A DNA stretch of 64,000 bases from Candidatus Desulfovibrio intestinavium (lineage in GTDB: Bacteria > Desulfobacterota > Desulfovibrionia > Desulfovibrionales > Desulfovibrionaceae), in assembly GCA_019118345.1 (NCBI GenBank), contig DWZD01000039.1, positions 1 to 64,000 of the forward strand, given 5' to 3'. The first letter of the stretch is position 1; each line of letters opens with the position of its first letter. Of this stretch, positions 1-10,944 are shown one piece after another. The position numbers and the translations under genes were made by a program. The notes under the pieces are model-generated. The model saw nothing but the letters and a program-made list of their open reading frames with translations. It was not told where the DNA came from and did no database searches.

Positions 1-1
1 T

Positions 2-467
2 TCGTGGGGGGAAGGCCCCCTTTGTGAACAAAGGGGGCCTTCCCCCCACACCCCCCATCCCCCCAAAAACGTTACTGTCCTGATGCCGGGCGTCGCGGCA
101 TGCCGGGCGTCGCCTGACCGCAGCCCAGCCAAACCCTGAACAAAACGGCAGGTCAAAACAGCCTGTAGTGCCCGGCCTTTTTTTTGCCATGCTGCCGGGC
201 CACGTCGGCACGGCAGGTATCCAGCAAAGTTTTTGGGAAAGGTGGGGTTCGGGGAGGAAGAATACACAGGAAAAACGCATATGAAGAGCAGGCGGCGGCT
301 GTCCGGCTTTTTTTGCCATGCTGCCGGGGGACGGACAAGGCGCGCGACGCCTTGCCGGGCCACGTCGGCACGGCAGTGACCCTGATAAGAGTTTTGGGAA
401 GGGAGTGGGGGAGCGCGAGGGGGCGAGGGAGAACCGTTTTGCAAAACGGTTTCCCTCGCCCCCTCGC
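2..467. repeat. Compound hairpin-bounded intergenic repeat, copy 1 (inverted relative to 58915-59233)
   Basis: 21-bp-stem palindrome at 4-49 and a long near-perfect hairpin at 415-467 flank boxes (e.g. ctgccgtgccgacgtggcccggca, catcaggacagtaa-gtttttggggggatggggggtgtgggggg on the reverse strand) that recur at 58915-59233. Confidence 0.85.
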
Positions 468-508
468 ATCCAGAACGTATTTTTCAACAACTTTTTCTCG
501 TATCGAGA

Positions 509-2089
509 CTAGTCCTCGCGGCGAACGGCGCGGACTTCTTCGATGCGCTGGCCCTGCATGCGGCAGATTTCCATGACCCAATGGTCAAGGTGGCATTTTT
601 CGCCTTCGCGGGGGATGTGGCCGAGTTTTTCGAGCAGCAGGCCGGCGAGGGTGGCGCTGCTGCTGCGGCTGGGCACGCGGATATTGAGCCAGGCGGTCAC
701 GGCATCCACGGAGAGGCGGCCGGGCATGAGCCAGCTGCCGTCGGGCTGGCGGCAGGATTCGGGGCCGGCGGGCATGTCGCCCATTTGTCCGGCGAGGACG
801 CCGAGCAGGTCGTTGGGAGTGATGACGCCGACCACGCTGCCGTATTCGTCGCGCACAAAGGCCAGCGGCACGGGATCATTGCGGAAGATCTCGAGCAGGT
901 CGGAAAGGCCGGCGTGTTCGAAAATATCCGGCGCGTGGCGCAGGAGCGGGGCAAGCGACCAGTCGGCGGCGGGCCGATCCCCGGCGACGGCGAGATCGCC
1001 GCAGTGGACGACGCCGAGGACTTCGTCCTTGTCGGTATCGAGGACGGGCAGCCAGGCCAGGGGGGAGGCGGCGGCAAAGGCGCAGGCGGAGGCGTGGTCA
1101 GCCTTGCTGTCGAGCCAGCGGACGCGCTGACGAGGGGTCATGATGAAGCGGGCGGTGCGTCCGCTGAGGCGGATGACGCGGGCCACCATATCGCGTTCCT
1201 CGGGGGCGAAGAGGGCATCGCTGTCGGGTTCGGTGGCGAGGGCGGCGGCATCGAGGCGGGCGTCCTCCTCACCGTAGCGGCTGCCGCCGAGCAGGCCGAG
1301 TACGGCGCGGGCCGTGGATTCGCGCATGTCGCGCATGCTGATGCGCTTGCGGCGGTTGCGCAGGGCGAGCTGGTTGCAGCATTCCACAAGGATGGAAAAG
1401 CAGATGGCGGCGTAAAGGTAGCCCTTGGGCAGATGGAAGCCCAGGCCGTCCATGACGAGGCTGAGGCCGATCATGAGCAGGAAGCCCAGACAAAGGATGA
1501 TGACGGTGGGATGCTTTTCCACAAAGTTCGTCAGAGGAGCGGCGGCCAGCACCATGACGGCCATGGCCGCGATGACGGCCAGCATCATGACGGGCACATG
1601 GCTGACCATGCCCACGGACGTGATGATGGAATCAAGGGAAAAGACGGCGTCCAGCACGAGGATTTGGGCAATGACCTGCCAGAAGTTGGCATGGCCGTCC
1701 TGAGAACCGTATTCGAGCATGTGGCCCTCGAGGCGCTCGTGAAGTTCCATGGTGCCCTTGAAGAGAAGGAAGACGCCCCCGCCCATGAGGATGAGATCGC
1801 GCCAGGAGAAGGGCTTGCCCGCGATGGTGAAAATCGGTTCGGTCAGGCCCACGATCCAGGCAATGGCCGAGAGGAGAATCAGCCGCATGGCGAGCGCGAG
1901 GCCGAGGCCGGTGAGGAAGGCGTGACGCCGCTGCTTTTCGGGCAGGCGCTGGGTGAGGATGGAAATGAAGACAAGGTTGTCGATGCCCAGCACCACCTCA
2001 AGCAGAATCAGCGTACCCAGACCGGCCCAGGCCGACGGATCGGCGATCCACGTCATATCCCACATACAGGCAAGTTCTCCCTCGCGCAC
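509..2089 (-). CDS. TerC-family integral membrane protein with C-terminal CBS/CorC-type domains (start may be the internal Met MWDMTW)
   Basis: TerC-like N-terminus ([19 protein letters not shown]) followed by CBS-like and transporter-associated C-terminal domain. Confidence 0.88.
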   Translation of the reverse strand: MREGELACMWDMTWIADPSAWAGLGTLILLEVVLGIDNLVFISILTQRLPEKQRRHAFLTGLGLALAMRLILLSAIAWIVGLTEPIFTIAGKPFSWRDLILMGGGVFLLFKGTMELHERLEGHMLEYGSQDGHANFWQVIAQILVLDAVFSLDSIITSVGMVSHVPVMMLAVIAAMAVMVLAAAPLTNFVEKHPTVIILCLGFLLMIGLSLVMDGLGFHLPKGYLYAAICFSILVECCNQLALRNRRKRISMRDMRESTARAVLGLLGGSRYGEEDARLDAAALATEPDSDALFAPEERDMVARVIRLSGRTARFIMTPRQRVRWLDSKADHASACAFAAASPLAWLPVLDTDKDEVLGVVHCGDLAVAGDRPAADWSLAPLLRHAPDIFEHAGLSDLLEIFRNDPVPLAFVRDEYGSVVGVITPNDLLGVLAGQMGDMPAGPESCRQPDGSWLMPGRLSVDAVTAWLNIRVPSRSSSATLAGLLLEKLGHIPREGEKCHLDHWVMEICRMQGQRIEEVRAVRRED

Positions 2090-2133
2090 GGGGCGCGTGA
2101 TTTACACGGCGATACGTTGTGTCGTCTTCTGTT

Positions 2134-2161
2134 ACAAAAAAAGGGGGGCATGCGCCCCCCG
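2134..2161 (-). terminator. Rho-independent terminator downstream of tsf
   Basis: GGGGGGCGCATGCCCCCC hairpin followed by a T-run on the minus strand. Confidence 0.8.
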
Positions 2162-2219
2162 GAATCAGTCCGCAACGGACAGAAGAAAGTTTTTTCGGCA
2201 ACAATTCCGCATGAGGGAA

Positions 2220-3077
2220 TTATTCAGCCGCCAGCTGGATGCGGGTAAAGCCGACAACCTTGATGTCGTCGCCCACGGCCTTGGCCACCTCGCGCACCAC
2301 ATCGGCCACGCTCTTCTTGTCGTCGCGGATGTAGGGCTGTTCGAGCAGGCAGACTTCCTTCTGAAATTTCTTCACCGCGCCGTCGGCGATCTTGTCCACG
2401 ATCTGGGCGGGCTTGCCTTCTTCGAGGGCCTTCTGGCGGTACACTTCACGTTCGCGGGCCACAGCTTCCTGATCGAGGCTGTCGGCGTCAAGCGCCATGG
2501 GATTGGCGGCGGCCACCTGCATGGCCACGTTCTTGGCCAGTTCCTTCACTTCTTCCTTTTCGGCGGTTTCGGCCTTGCCGCAGTGCAGATCGACGAGCAC
2601 GCCGATCTTGCGGTTGGCATGAATGTACTGACCGATGACGTCGCCGTCGCCGCCCTTGCTGTGGCGGGTGAACTTGCCGAGCTGCATGTTTTCGCCCACG
2701 GAGGCGATGAGCTGGGTCACTTCGTCGCCGATGATGCCCTGCAGGGCGTCGGCATCGGCGGGATTGTGATTGAGGACGCTTTCGGCCACCTTGAGGGCAA
2801 GGGCTTCAAACTGTTCGCCACGGGCCACGAAGTCGGTTTCGCAGAGCAGGGCGGCAAGGGCCACATGCTTGCCGTCGGCGCTGGCGGCCACGGTGACGAG
2901 GCCTTCGCTGGTGGCGCGGCCGGACTTCTTGGCGGCCTTGGCCATGCCCTTCTGACGCAGCCAGTCCACGGCCTTTTCCAGATCGCCTTCCACTTCCACA
3001 AGGGCTTTCTTGCAGTCCATCATGCCCGCGCCGGTTTTTTCGCGCAGTTCTTTCACCAAGCTAGCGGTAATAGCCAT
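2220..3077 (-). CDS. tsf: Elongation factor Ts
   Basis: MAITASLVKELREKTGAGMMDCKKAL signature; 285 aa; adjacent to rpsB. Confidence 0.98.
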   Translation of the reverse strand: MAITASLVKELREKTGAGMMDCKKALVEVEGDLEKAVDWLRQKGMAKAAKKSGRATSEGLVTVAASADGKHVALAALLCETDFVARGEQFEALALKVAESVLNHNPADADALQGIIGDEVTQLIASVGENMQLGKFTRHSKGGDGDVIGQYIHANRKIGVLVDLHCGKAETAEKEEVKELAKNVAMQVAAANPMALDADSLDQEAVAREREVYRQKALEEGKPAQIVDKIADGAVKKFQKEVCLLEQPYIRDDKKSVADVVREVAKAVGDDIKVVGFTRIQLAAE

Positions 3078-3228
3078 TTTTTCCTCTCCATTATCCGGCA
3101 GGGCCGGTTAGGGCGACATTGGGGGCGAAACGCGCACACGCTCGGGGCCGCCTTTCGCCGGGGACGACAGGCGCGTGACGGAAGCTCCGCCACGCGCCGT
3201 CCGGGGGAGCGCACGGCTCCCGCAACAC

Positions 3229-3981
<753 letters not shown>

Positions 3982-4429
3982 GTTCGATCCTCCAAAAATG
4001 GGTTGTGGTCTTCCACTCCGGCCCTGACCCTGCAACCCGCCGCGCCGCTGAACGCCGCGCCGCACGGGCACCCCGGGCCGCTGCCGGAGTGTGCTTGATG
4101 AACGCGGTACGCTAGCCCAAAGCGCGACAAATGGCAAGAGGAAGATTGCGGCGGGGGGTATGGTTTTCCTGCCTGAACGGGGCCTGCATTGTCACATGGC
4201 ATCGGGGCGCAAAATGGCCGGGTGAGGGGAGACCGGCATGAAACGTCTCCATGAGGGACGTCAGCCCGGCATGCCCATGATGGCGGGGGGCCAGCCTTGC
4301 ATTCCCGCGCGAACCGCGGCGTGCGTTGCACGGGGCAGGGTTTTCTTTTATACATGCGGGAAGCAAGCGACGAGATGTCCGTCACGATGTCGGGCCTCTG
4401 CGTGAATGTCAACCGACGAGGAGGTCGGC

Positions 4430-5359
4430 ATGGCGATCCCGGACTTTCAAAGCCTTATGTTGCCGATTTTGCGTCTGGCCGCCGGCGGCTCGATTCGGAC
4501 AGCGGATGCCATTGTACAGATGTGCGGCGAGTTTGGCCTGTCCGATGACGAACGGCGGGAAAGGCTCGCCAGCGGTCGGCAGACGCGCATTGCCAACCGG
4601 GTCTACTGGGCCTTCGTCCATCTTGCCAAGGCTGGATTGCTGCGGCGTGAGGCCCGGGGCGTCTATGCCATCACCCCGGAAGGGCAACGGGCGCTTGCCG
4701 GAGCGCCCAAGCGGATAGACATGCCCTTTCTCATGGCCTGCTCCGAAGACTATCGCCAATTCCGCAAGGCTTCCTCTGCGCCGACAGCCGATGACGAAGC
4801 GAATCTTTCCCCTGACTCCGCTCAAGTTGCGGAGGACACTCCTGACGAGCGGGTGGAAGCCGCCTTTGCCGAACTGCATGCCGCCCTGCAATCCGATCTG
4901 CGGGAACGCATACAGGCCATGAGCGATGCGAACTTTGAAAAACTGATCGTCCTATTCATGAGCGGCCTTGGCTACGGCGACCGCAGCCTTGCCGTGCGGA
5001 CGGGAGGGCCGGGTGACGGCGGCATTGACGGCATCGTCACCGAAGACGTGCTCGGCCTGGACGTCATCTATCTGCAAGCCAAAAAATACGGTGCCGATTC
5101 CGCCGTCGGCCCGGGCAAGATTCGCGAGTTTGCCGGGGCAATGGATGCGCACGGCATCACCCGAGGCGTCTTTGTCACGACCAGCCGCTATACGAAGGCG
5201 GCCCGCGAGTATGCCGAACGCAGCCATAAAAGCCTGCGCCTCATTGACGGCGACGAACTGGCGGAACTCATGCTGCGGCACGGCATCGGGGTAAGAAGCT
5301 ATCGAACGCTGGAATTGAAACGACTCGATACGGATTTTTTTGAAGAGCTGGAAGAATGA
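4430..5359 (+). CDS. Mrr-like restriction endonuclease (winged-helix N-terminus plus PD-(D/E)xK nuclease)
   Basis: N-terminal wHTH-like region; GxGDGGIDG...QAKK catalytic-type motif; GAGGAGGT SD upstream of ATG 4430. Confidence 0.85.
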   Translation: MAIPDFQSLMLPILRLAAGGSIRTADAIVQMCGEFGLSDDERRERLASGRQTRIANRVYWAFVHLAKAGLLRREARGVYAITPEGQRALAGAPKRIDMPFLMACSEDYRQFRKASSAPTADDEANLSPDSAQVAEDTPDERVEAAFAELHAALQSDLRERIQAMSDANFEKLIVLFMSGLGYGDRSLAVRTGGPGDGGIDGIVTEDVLGLDVIYLQAKKYGADSAVGPGKIREFAGAMDAHGITRGVFVTTSRYTKAAREYAERSHKSLRLIDGDELAELMLRHGIGVRSYRTLELKRLDTDFFEELEE

Positions 5360-5747
5360 GCGGGCATGGCCGCATGGCCCACGGAGTCCCGCCATTCTGG
5401 AGGGAACGACCCTCACCGGCTTATGCACCGCCCGGCGGGCGAATGCAGGGAAGATGCCGGCGGCATGCGCATGCCCGAGCGGCAAGGCCATGAACGCCTC
5501 GCCGCATTTCCCCGATGCGGCAACTGTCGCTTGCCGCCGATCTTTCAGGAAGGCCGCTTTTCCACAATCAGTTGTTCATCACGGAGAGAGGCATGCGCAT
5601 CTATTATGCGAAAAAGGGACTGCGCGGCAAACCCTATCGCAGCGAGATCATCAACGCAGACCTGTTCACGTTTTTTCGGGGAAATACCGTACCCCCGATG
5701 CAGAAACGCTGCGCGCCGCCCATGCCTTTACCGAATGCGGCAGGGAT

Positions 5748-6542
5748 ATGGATGACGACACGGATGACGAATATGTCTGCAAGGAAGGAAGATTTTATAT
5801 TCCCAAGAGCATCTACGTAGGCGAAATGATCAAACCCGGCGAGGTCTTTGATGTATACTTCGTGGTGCTCTGCGGCGATGAGGTGGAACTGCGCCATCTC
5901 TACAATGATCGGCCGTGGCATGAGACGGTGGGGCGGGATACCGAGGTCACGGACCCTGCCGTCATAGCCAAAATAGAGCGCACAATTGCGCTGTACAAGG
6001 AGGAGAATATGCCCAAGAAACCGGAGCCCGTGCTCATATCGCGCAAGGCCCTGCTCAGGTTCCTGACCCTGCTCGGCGTTGCCGATGCTGAAGATCTGGC
6101 GGAAAAAATCCACACCGCCGCCACAAAGCCGGCAGAGTCCGCCGCGCTCCTCAACGAATTTGGCATAAAAGAAACCTACTCCGGCTGGCATCTCGATGTG
6201 CTGCGCCGGGCCTTGAGGGATCGGAAACGCCTGGACTGGGTGGACTGGAATGAAGCGCCGGAAGAAGTCCTCGCCTCCTTGTGCGCCCTCCTGCCGCCGG
6301 GAGCAGGCGATCACCTGTCCTCTCGCGACCACGATGAAGACGCGGATCCGGCGGAGGTGCTCCGCGACAGCAAACCCCTGTTGCATGCCCTCTATGGCTT
6401 GACGATCCTGCTGTGGGATACCGGCGGTGATGAATATGTCTTTATGGCCGTACCGAGCGCCAAGCAATCGGAGGCCTTTGCGGCGGCCTCTGACCTGGGC
6501 ATTCCCCTGCAGCAGGTTGAAGACGTGTTCAGTCAGGAGTAG
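5748..6542 (+). CDS. Hypothetical protein; possible DUF6630-like C-terminal domain; upstream part probably frameshifted (see findings)
   Basis: Open frame MDDDTDDEYVCKEGRFYIPKSIYVGEM...; family assignment is recall only. Confidence 0.55.
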   Translation: MDDDTDDEYVCKEGRFYIPKSIYVGEMIKPGEVFDVYFVVLCGDEVELRHLYNDRPWHETVGRDTEVTDPAVIAKIERTIALYKEENMPKKPEPVLISRKALLRFLTLLGVADAEDLAEKIHTAATKPAESAALLNEFGIKETYSGWHLDVLRRALRDRKRLDWVDWNEAPEEVLASLCALLPPGAGDHLSSRDHDEDADPAEVLRDSKPLLHALYGLTILLWDTGGDEYVFMAVPSAKQSEAFAAASDLGIPLQQVEDVFSQE

Positions 6543-6559
6543 CCAGCGACAAAAAGAAA

Positions 6560-6597
6560 GGAAGCGGCAAGGATGAGCGTATCGCCTTGCCGCTTCT
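6560..6597 (+). terminator. Intrinsic terminator-like hairpin
   Basis: gaagcggcaagg...ccttgccgcttc hairpin just after the stop at 6542. Confidence 0.6.
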
Positions 6598-6709
6598 TCC
6601 CGATCTCCTTTGCAGGGGATATGCGGCCGGTTTGGGCTGTGGGAACTTTTTTGCGCCATGCGCGAAAAAAGCGTCCGGCTGACTCGGGCGGGAAGAACTC
6701 CCGCGTACG

Positions 6710-6742
6710 AAAAAAAGGCTTGCGATCTGCATCGTAAGCCTT
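6710..6742 (-). terminator. Terminator of tRNA-fMet
   Basis: aaggcttacgatgcagatcgcaagcctttttttt on minus strand. Confidence 0.8.
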
Positions 6743-6751
6743 TGATCTTTC

Positions 6752-6828
<77 letters not shown>

Positions 6829-6958
6829 ACAGCGAAGGAAGCGCCTTTCAGCGCCTCGGTGAAAAGATATGTACGGCCTCCCTCCTGCTTTGTCAAGGAA
6901 AAGCCGGAAAATTTCTCCGGGAGGGCCTCGTGGGCGCAAGGGCGGCGCGCAATGGCGT

Positions 6959-8197
6959 TCAGCGCCGCGTTGCAGGCCGTTGACGGCCCCAGAGGAGCAG
7001 CACAAGGAGCAGCAGGGCCGCCGCCGTCACAAAGGCCGCGTCCATGCTCAGCCAGTCCTGCAGGGTGTAGGCCAGCACCGGGCCGACAGCCGAGCCGCAG
7101 TCCGCAATAAAGGTATAGGAGGCCAGGGTGAGGGTGGGGTGGCCGTGCTGTTCGGCGGTATCCGAGGCCGCGGCATCGGCGAGGGTGGAGAGGCCGGTGG
7201 CGCAGAACTGGGAGAACAGGAGCAGGGCCAGCCAGAGGGGTACGGGCAGGGGCAGGGCAACCAGCGCGAGCGCACAGGCCGCGCCCGCCAGGCAGGCCCG
7301 CAGCACCGGGGCGCGCCCGCGCGGGCCGTCGGAGAGGCGACCGAACCACGGGGCCAGCCACGGTTCCCAGAACCAGCGCAGGGCCTGCAGGGTTCCGGCC
7401 AGGGTGGCGCAGCCCAGCGTCAGCGCGCCGAACAGGGCAAGCTCGCCCACATGCAGGGCCACCATGCGGCTGAGAGAGGCGGCGTAAATGCCCTGAAAGA
7501 CCAGCGTCACCAGAAAGCCCGTGACAAGAATGCGCCGCATGGCAGGCAGGCGCAGATGACGCCGTACCAGCAGGGTGGTGGCGTCCCGGCCCTGTGCGCT
7601 GTCGGGTCTGCCGCCGTCGGGGATGAGTCTGAGGGCAAGGGGGACGGCGGCCAGCGTCAGCAGACCGAAGAGCAGGGCCACGGCGGCGAAACCGAAGATA
7701 TCGGCCAGCAGCCCGCCGCCGAGCATGCCCGCCAGACTGCCCAGCCGCACAAGACCGTTGTAGCTGCCCATGAGATAGCCGCGATTGTCCTGCCGTGAGG
7801 CCGCCACCAGGGCAAAGAGCGCTCCCAGGCGCAGCAGCGTCCAGGCCAGCCCCCAGAGACAGCGCAACAGCAGCCAGAGCGCAAAGGACTGGGCCACGGC
7901 GTAGCACAGGGTGGTTGCGGCGGCCAGCACGACGGCCAGCAACATGCCCGTGCGCTGCGGGATGCGCAGATACATGCGCCGCACCAGCGGATTGAGCGGC
8001 AGGCGCACCAGCCGGTTGACGGCCAGCAGCACGCCCACCTGCCAGAGGGCGTTCAGGCCGCACGCCTCCCAGCAGAGCGGCAGGGCGATGTACAGCATGG
8101 TATCGCCGGTCAGGCAGAAGGCCGTGACCACGGCCATGCCGCGGGCCAGCCGCCGGGCGGCGGCATCGTCATGACGAAGGGCGGATGTGGCCGGCAT
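6959..8197 (-). CDS. MFS-type transporter
   Basis: About 12 hydrophobic segments; MFS-like pattern (FCLTGDTMLYIALPLCWEACGLN...). Confidence 0.8.
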   Translation of the reverse strand: MPATSALRHDDAAARRLARGMAVVTAFCLTGDTMLYIALPLCWEACGLNALWQVGVLLAVNRLVRLPLNPLVRRMYLRIPQRTGMLLAVVLAAATTLCYAVAQSFALWLLLRCLWGLAWTLLRLGALFALVAASRQDNRGYLMGSYNGLVRLGSLAGMLGGGLLADIFGFAAVALLFGLLTLAAVPLALRLIPDGGRPDSAQGRDATTLLVRRHLRLPAMRRILVTGFLVTLVFQGIYAASLSRMVALHVGELALFGALTLGCATLAGTLQALRWFWEPWLAPWFGRLSDGPRGRAPVLRACLAGAACALALVALPLPVPLWLALLLFSQFCATGLSTLADAAASDTAEQHGHPTLTLASYTFIADCGSAVGPVLAYTLQDWLSMDAAFVTAAALLLLVLLLWGRQRPATRR

Positions 8198-8219
8198 GCC
8201 GTGGCCTCGGATGCGGGGT

Positions 8220-9584
8220 TCAGGCGTCGCGCCGGGCCAGCGAGACCAGCGCCAGCCGGGCCAGCAGCTCGACGCCGCGCGGCAGCACGTTTTCGTCAAA
8301 GGTGAAGCGCGCGGTGTGATGTCCGGAAGGCCGGTCGGCGCCCAGCTGCAGATATGCCGCCTGTCCGCCGTCCTCTTCCACCTTGTTCATGAACCAGCAG
8401 CAGTCTTCCGAAGCCCAGAATTCGGCTCGGGGCAGAATGGGATCAAAGCCGCCCATGTCCCGGGCCACGCGCTCCACCAGCGCGGCAAGCTCGGGGTGGG
8501 AGGACGCGCCGGGGCAGTAGCTCTGGCAGAGCAGGCGGGCCGTGCAGCCGTGCATGCGGGCCGCGCCCTGCACCATGCGCCGCACCTCGGCCATCATGAA
8601 GCCGTTGATGTCGCTGCTTTCGCCCCGGGTTTCCCCGCGAAACCAGGCCTGGGCCGGTATGGCGTTGGGGGCCTCGCCGCCGCGCATTTCCCCCACATTG
8701 ATGCGGGTGGCTCCCTCCCCGTGGCGGGCAATGCCGAGCAGGGCCGTGCAGGCCGTACAGGCGGCCAGCAGGGCATTGCGGCCCTCCTCCGGAGCCAGAC
8801 CGGCATGGGCGGCGCGCCCGTCGAAAAAGACCTCGAAATTGGTGGTGGCCAGAAAATGGGTCGTGCCGCAGACCAGCGCCCCGCTTTTTCCGGCCTGCAT
8901 GCTGAGATGAATGCCGAACAGGCGGGAGACGCCGTCCACGGCGCCGGCGGCCACCATGCCGGGCGCGCCTTCCCCCTCTTCCTCGGCGGGCTGGAAGATG
9001 AGCCGGATGCGCCCGCGAAAGCGCCGTGCCAGCTCGGGCCGCAGGGCGGCCAGCACGCGCGCCAGCCCCAGCCCCAGCGCCACATGGCCGTCATGGCCGC
9101 AGGCGTGCATGGCATCGTCGCGGCAGGAGGCAAAACCCTGCGCCGCGGGCGCGTGATCCGCGTCCCGGCATTCGTTCAGCCCCGCATTGGCGTCCATGTC
9201 GAAACGAAAGGCGATCAGCGGCCCGCGCGGGCTGCCGCTCTCATCCGCCGTTTCGTCGTCCAGTATCAGGTCGCCCCAGAGGCCGGTCAGGCCGTCGGGC
9301 ATGCGCGCAAGCCAGCGGGGATCAGCGCCCTGCGCCCGCGCCCGCGCCTGCTCCCGCTGCACCTGTTCAGGGTCGAGGCGGCGGGGACGGGCCTGCGCAT
9401 TCAGCGCATCCCCGCCCATGCGCAGGGCGAAACCGGCCTCTTCCAGGGTGGCGGCCGCCAGCGAGGCCGTGCGGTATTCGGCCCACGCGGTTTCGGGGTG
9501 GCGGTGCAGATCGCGGCGCGTGGCCACGAGCCAATCCTTTTCCGCCCGCGCCAGCGCATGCAGGGCTTGCCACAAATCGTCCAT
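8220..9584 (-). CDS. M20-family amidohydrolase, AbgA-like (aminobenzoyl-glutamate hydrolase subunit A-like)
   Basis: RRDLHRHPETAWAEYRTA, CRDDAMHACGHDGHVALGLG, LIFQPAEEEGEGA motifs resemble E. coli AbgA. Confidence 0.85.
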   Translation of the reverse strand: MDDLWQALHALARAEKDWLVATRRDLHRHPETAWAEYRTASLAAATLEEAGFALRMGGDALNAQARPRRLDPEQVQREQARARAQGADPRWLARMPDGLTGLWGDLILDDETADESGSPRGPLIAFRFDMDANAGLNECRDADHAPAAQGFASCRDDAMHACGHDGHVALGLGLARVLAALRPELARRFRGRIRLIFQPAEEEGEGAPGMVAAGAVDGVSRLFGIHLSMQAGKSGALVCGTTHFLATTNFEVFFDGRAAHAGLAPEEGRNALLAACTACTALLGIARHGEGATRINVGEMRGGEAPNAIPAQAWFRGETRGESSDINGFMMAEVRRMVQGAARMHGCTARLLCQSYCPGASSHPELAALVERVARDMGGFDPILPRAEFWASEDCCWFMNKVEEDGGQAAYLQLGADRPSGHHTARFTFDENVLPRGVELLARLALVSLARRDA

Positions 9585-9709
9585 GAATCCCCCTGCCGCC
9601 CCGCATTTGCCAAGGCGGCTCTGCCACGGTACTATTGTTGCGCCATGCGGCGCAAGTCGCGCATGCGGGCGGACATGACCGTTCATGACAACTTTGACAG
9701 GGATTTTCC

Positions 9710-10846
9710 ATGATTACCCTTATTGCTTCCGTGGGCTTCGCCGTCATGATTTCCTTTCTCTGCTCCCTGACCGAGGCCGCCCTCTATGCCGTGCCGTGGT
9801 CGGCCATCGAGCGCGCCCGCCGCGCCGGACGTCCGGTGGGCGAGCTGCTCTTTGCCCTGCGCAGCGAGGTGGACAAACCCATTGCCGTCATCCTGACCTG
9901 CAACACCATTGCCAATACCGCCGGGGCGGCGGTGGCCGGATCGGCCTTTGCCGCCGTGTTCGGCAATGCGTGGGTGGGGCTTTTCGCCGCCGTGTTCACC
10001 GTGGTCATTCTGGCCTTTGGCGAGATCATCCCCAAGACGCTGGGCGTGGCCTATGCCTCGCCCATCATGGAAGTGCTGGCCCGCCCGCTGACCCTGGCCG
10101 TCAAGCTGCTCTCGCCCCTGCTCTGGCTGACCACCCTGCTGACCCGTCTGCTCACTCCGGCCAGCAAGGGGCCGGAAATTTCCGAGGACGACATCCGCGC
10201 CGTGACCAGCCTCTCGCGGGAAGCGGGCCAGATCCAGCCCTATGAGGAAAAGTTCATCCGCAACGTGCTGGCCCTCGACCAGAAGCGCGTGCACGAGATC
10301 ATGACCCCGCGCACCATGGTCTTTTCCCTGCCGGACGACTGCAGCATCGAGGAAGCCTACAACAATCCGCAAACCTGGCATACCAGCCGCATTCCGGTCT
10401 GGGGCGAGGACAATGAGGATCTGGTGGGCCTTGTGGAGCGCCGCCTGCTCGGTCTGGCCGTGCACGAGGGCAAGGGCGCGCAGCCCCTGTCCTCCATTAT
10501 GCAGCCTTTGCATTTCATTCTGGAAAATCAGTCTCTTGATGTGCTTTTGCGGGAACTTTTGGCCGCGCGTGTGCATCTTTTTGCCGTGCTGGACGAATAC
10601 GGCGGCTTGGCGGGCGTCGTCTCGCTGGAAGATGTGATGGAAGAAATCCTCGGCAGCGAAATCCTTGACGAAAGCGACAACGCGAACAGCCTGCGGGAAC
10701 TGGCCCGCAAGCGGCGTGCCAGCCTGTCCGGTCGGGGGAGCGACAACGCCGGACGCGCCGGAGGCGGGCAGGCCGGGGCGGCGTCAGGCCCGGCGGGCGG
10801 GGCGGAAAGTGCCCATGACAGTGCGCCGGATCACAAGGAAGTATAA
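9710..10846 (+). CDS. CNNM-domain/CBS (HlyC/CorC-like) membrane protein
   Basis: DUF21-like N-terminus, EIIPKTLGVAYA, EKFIRNVLALDQKRVHEIMTPR and FAVLDEYGGLAGVVSLEDVMEEILG. Confidence 0.9.
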   Translation: MITLIASVGFAVMISFLCSLTEAALYAVPWSAIERARRAGRPVGELLFALRSEVDKPIAVILTCNTIANTAGAAVAGSAFAAVFGNAWVGLFAAVFTVVILAFGEIIPKTLGVAYASPIMEVLARPLTLAVKLLSPLLWLTTLLTRLLTPASKGPEISEDDIRAVTSLSREAGQIQPYEEKFIRNVLALDQKRVHEIMTPRTMVFSLPDDCSIEEAYNNPQTWHTSRIPVWGEDNEDLVGLVERRLLGLAVHEGKGAQPLSSIMQPLHFILENQSLDVLLRELLAARVHLFAVLDEYGGLAGVVSLEDVMEEILGSEILDESDNANSLRELARKRRASLSGRGSDNAGRAGGGQAGAASGPAGGAESAHDSAPDHKEV

Positions 10847-10944
10847 GGACTGGCCGTCCTATCAAGAGCAATTCCTACTTGCAAAGTACCCGGCGGCGTG
10901 CTACCGTGGCGCTGCATTTCCTTCAGATTCCCTGTGAGGTGTTC

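Noticed and set aside
153-581. Small ORFs (142 aa minus, 130 aa plus) at the left edge
   Set aside because: Lie inside the hairpin-bounded repeat; translations are by-products of repeat sequence
5671-5676. Programmed -1 ribosomal frameshifting at TTTTTT
   Set aside because: Zero-frame context ACG TTT TTT CGG is not a canonical X_XXY_YYZ heptamer and no obvious stimulatory pseudoknot was seen; a mutation or sequencing indel is simpler
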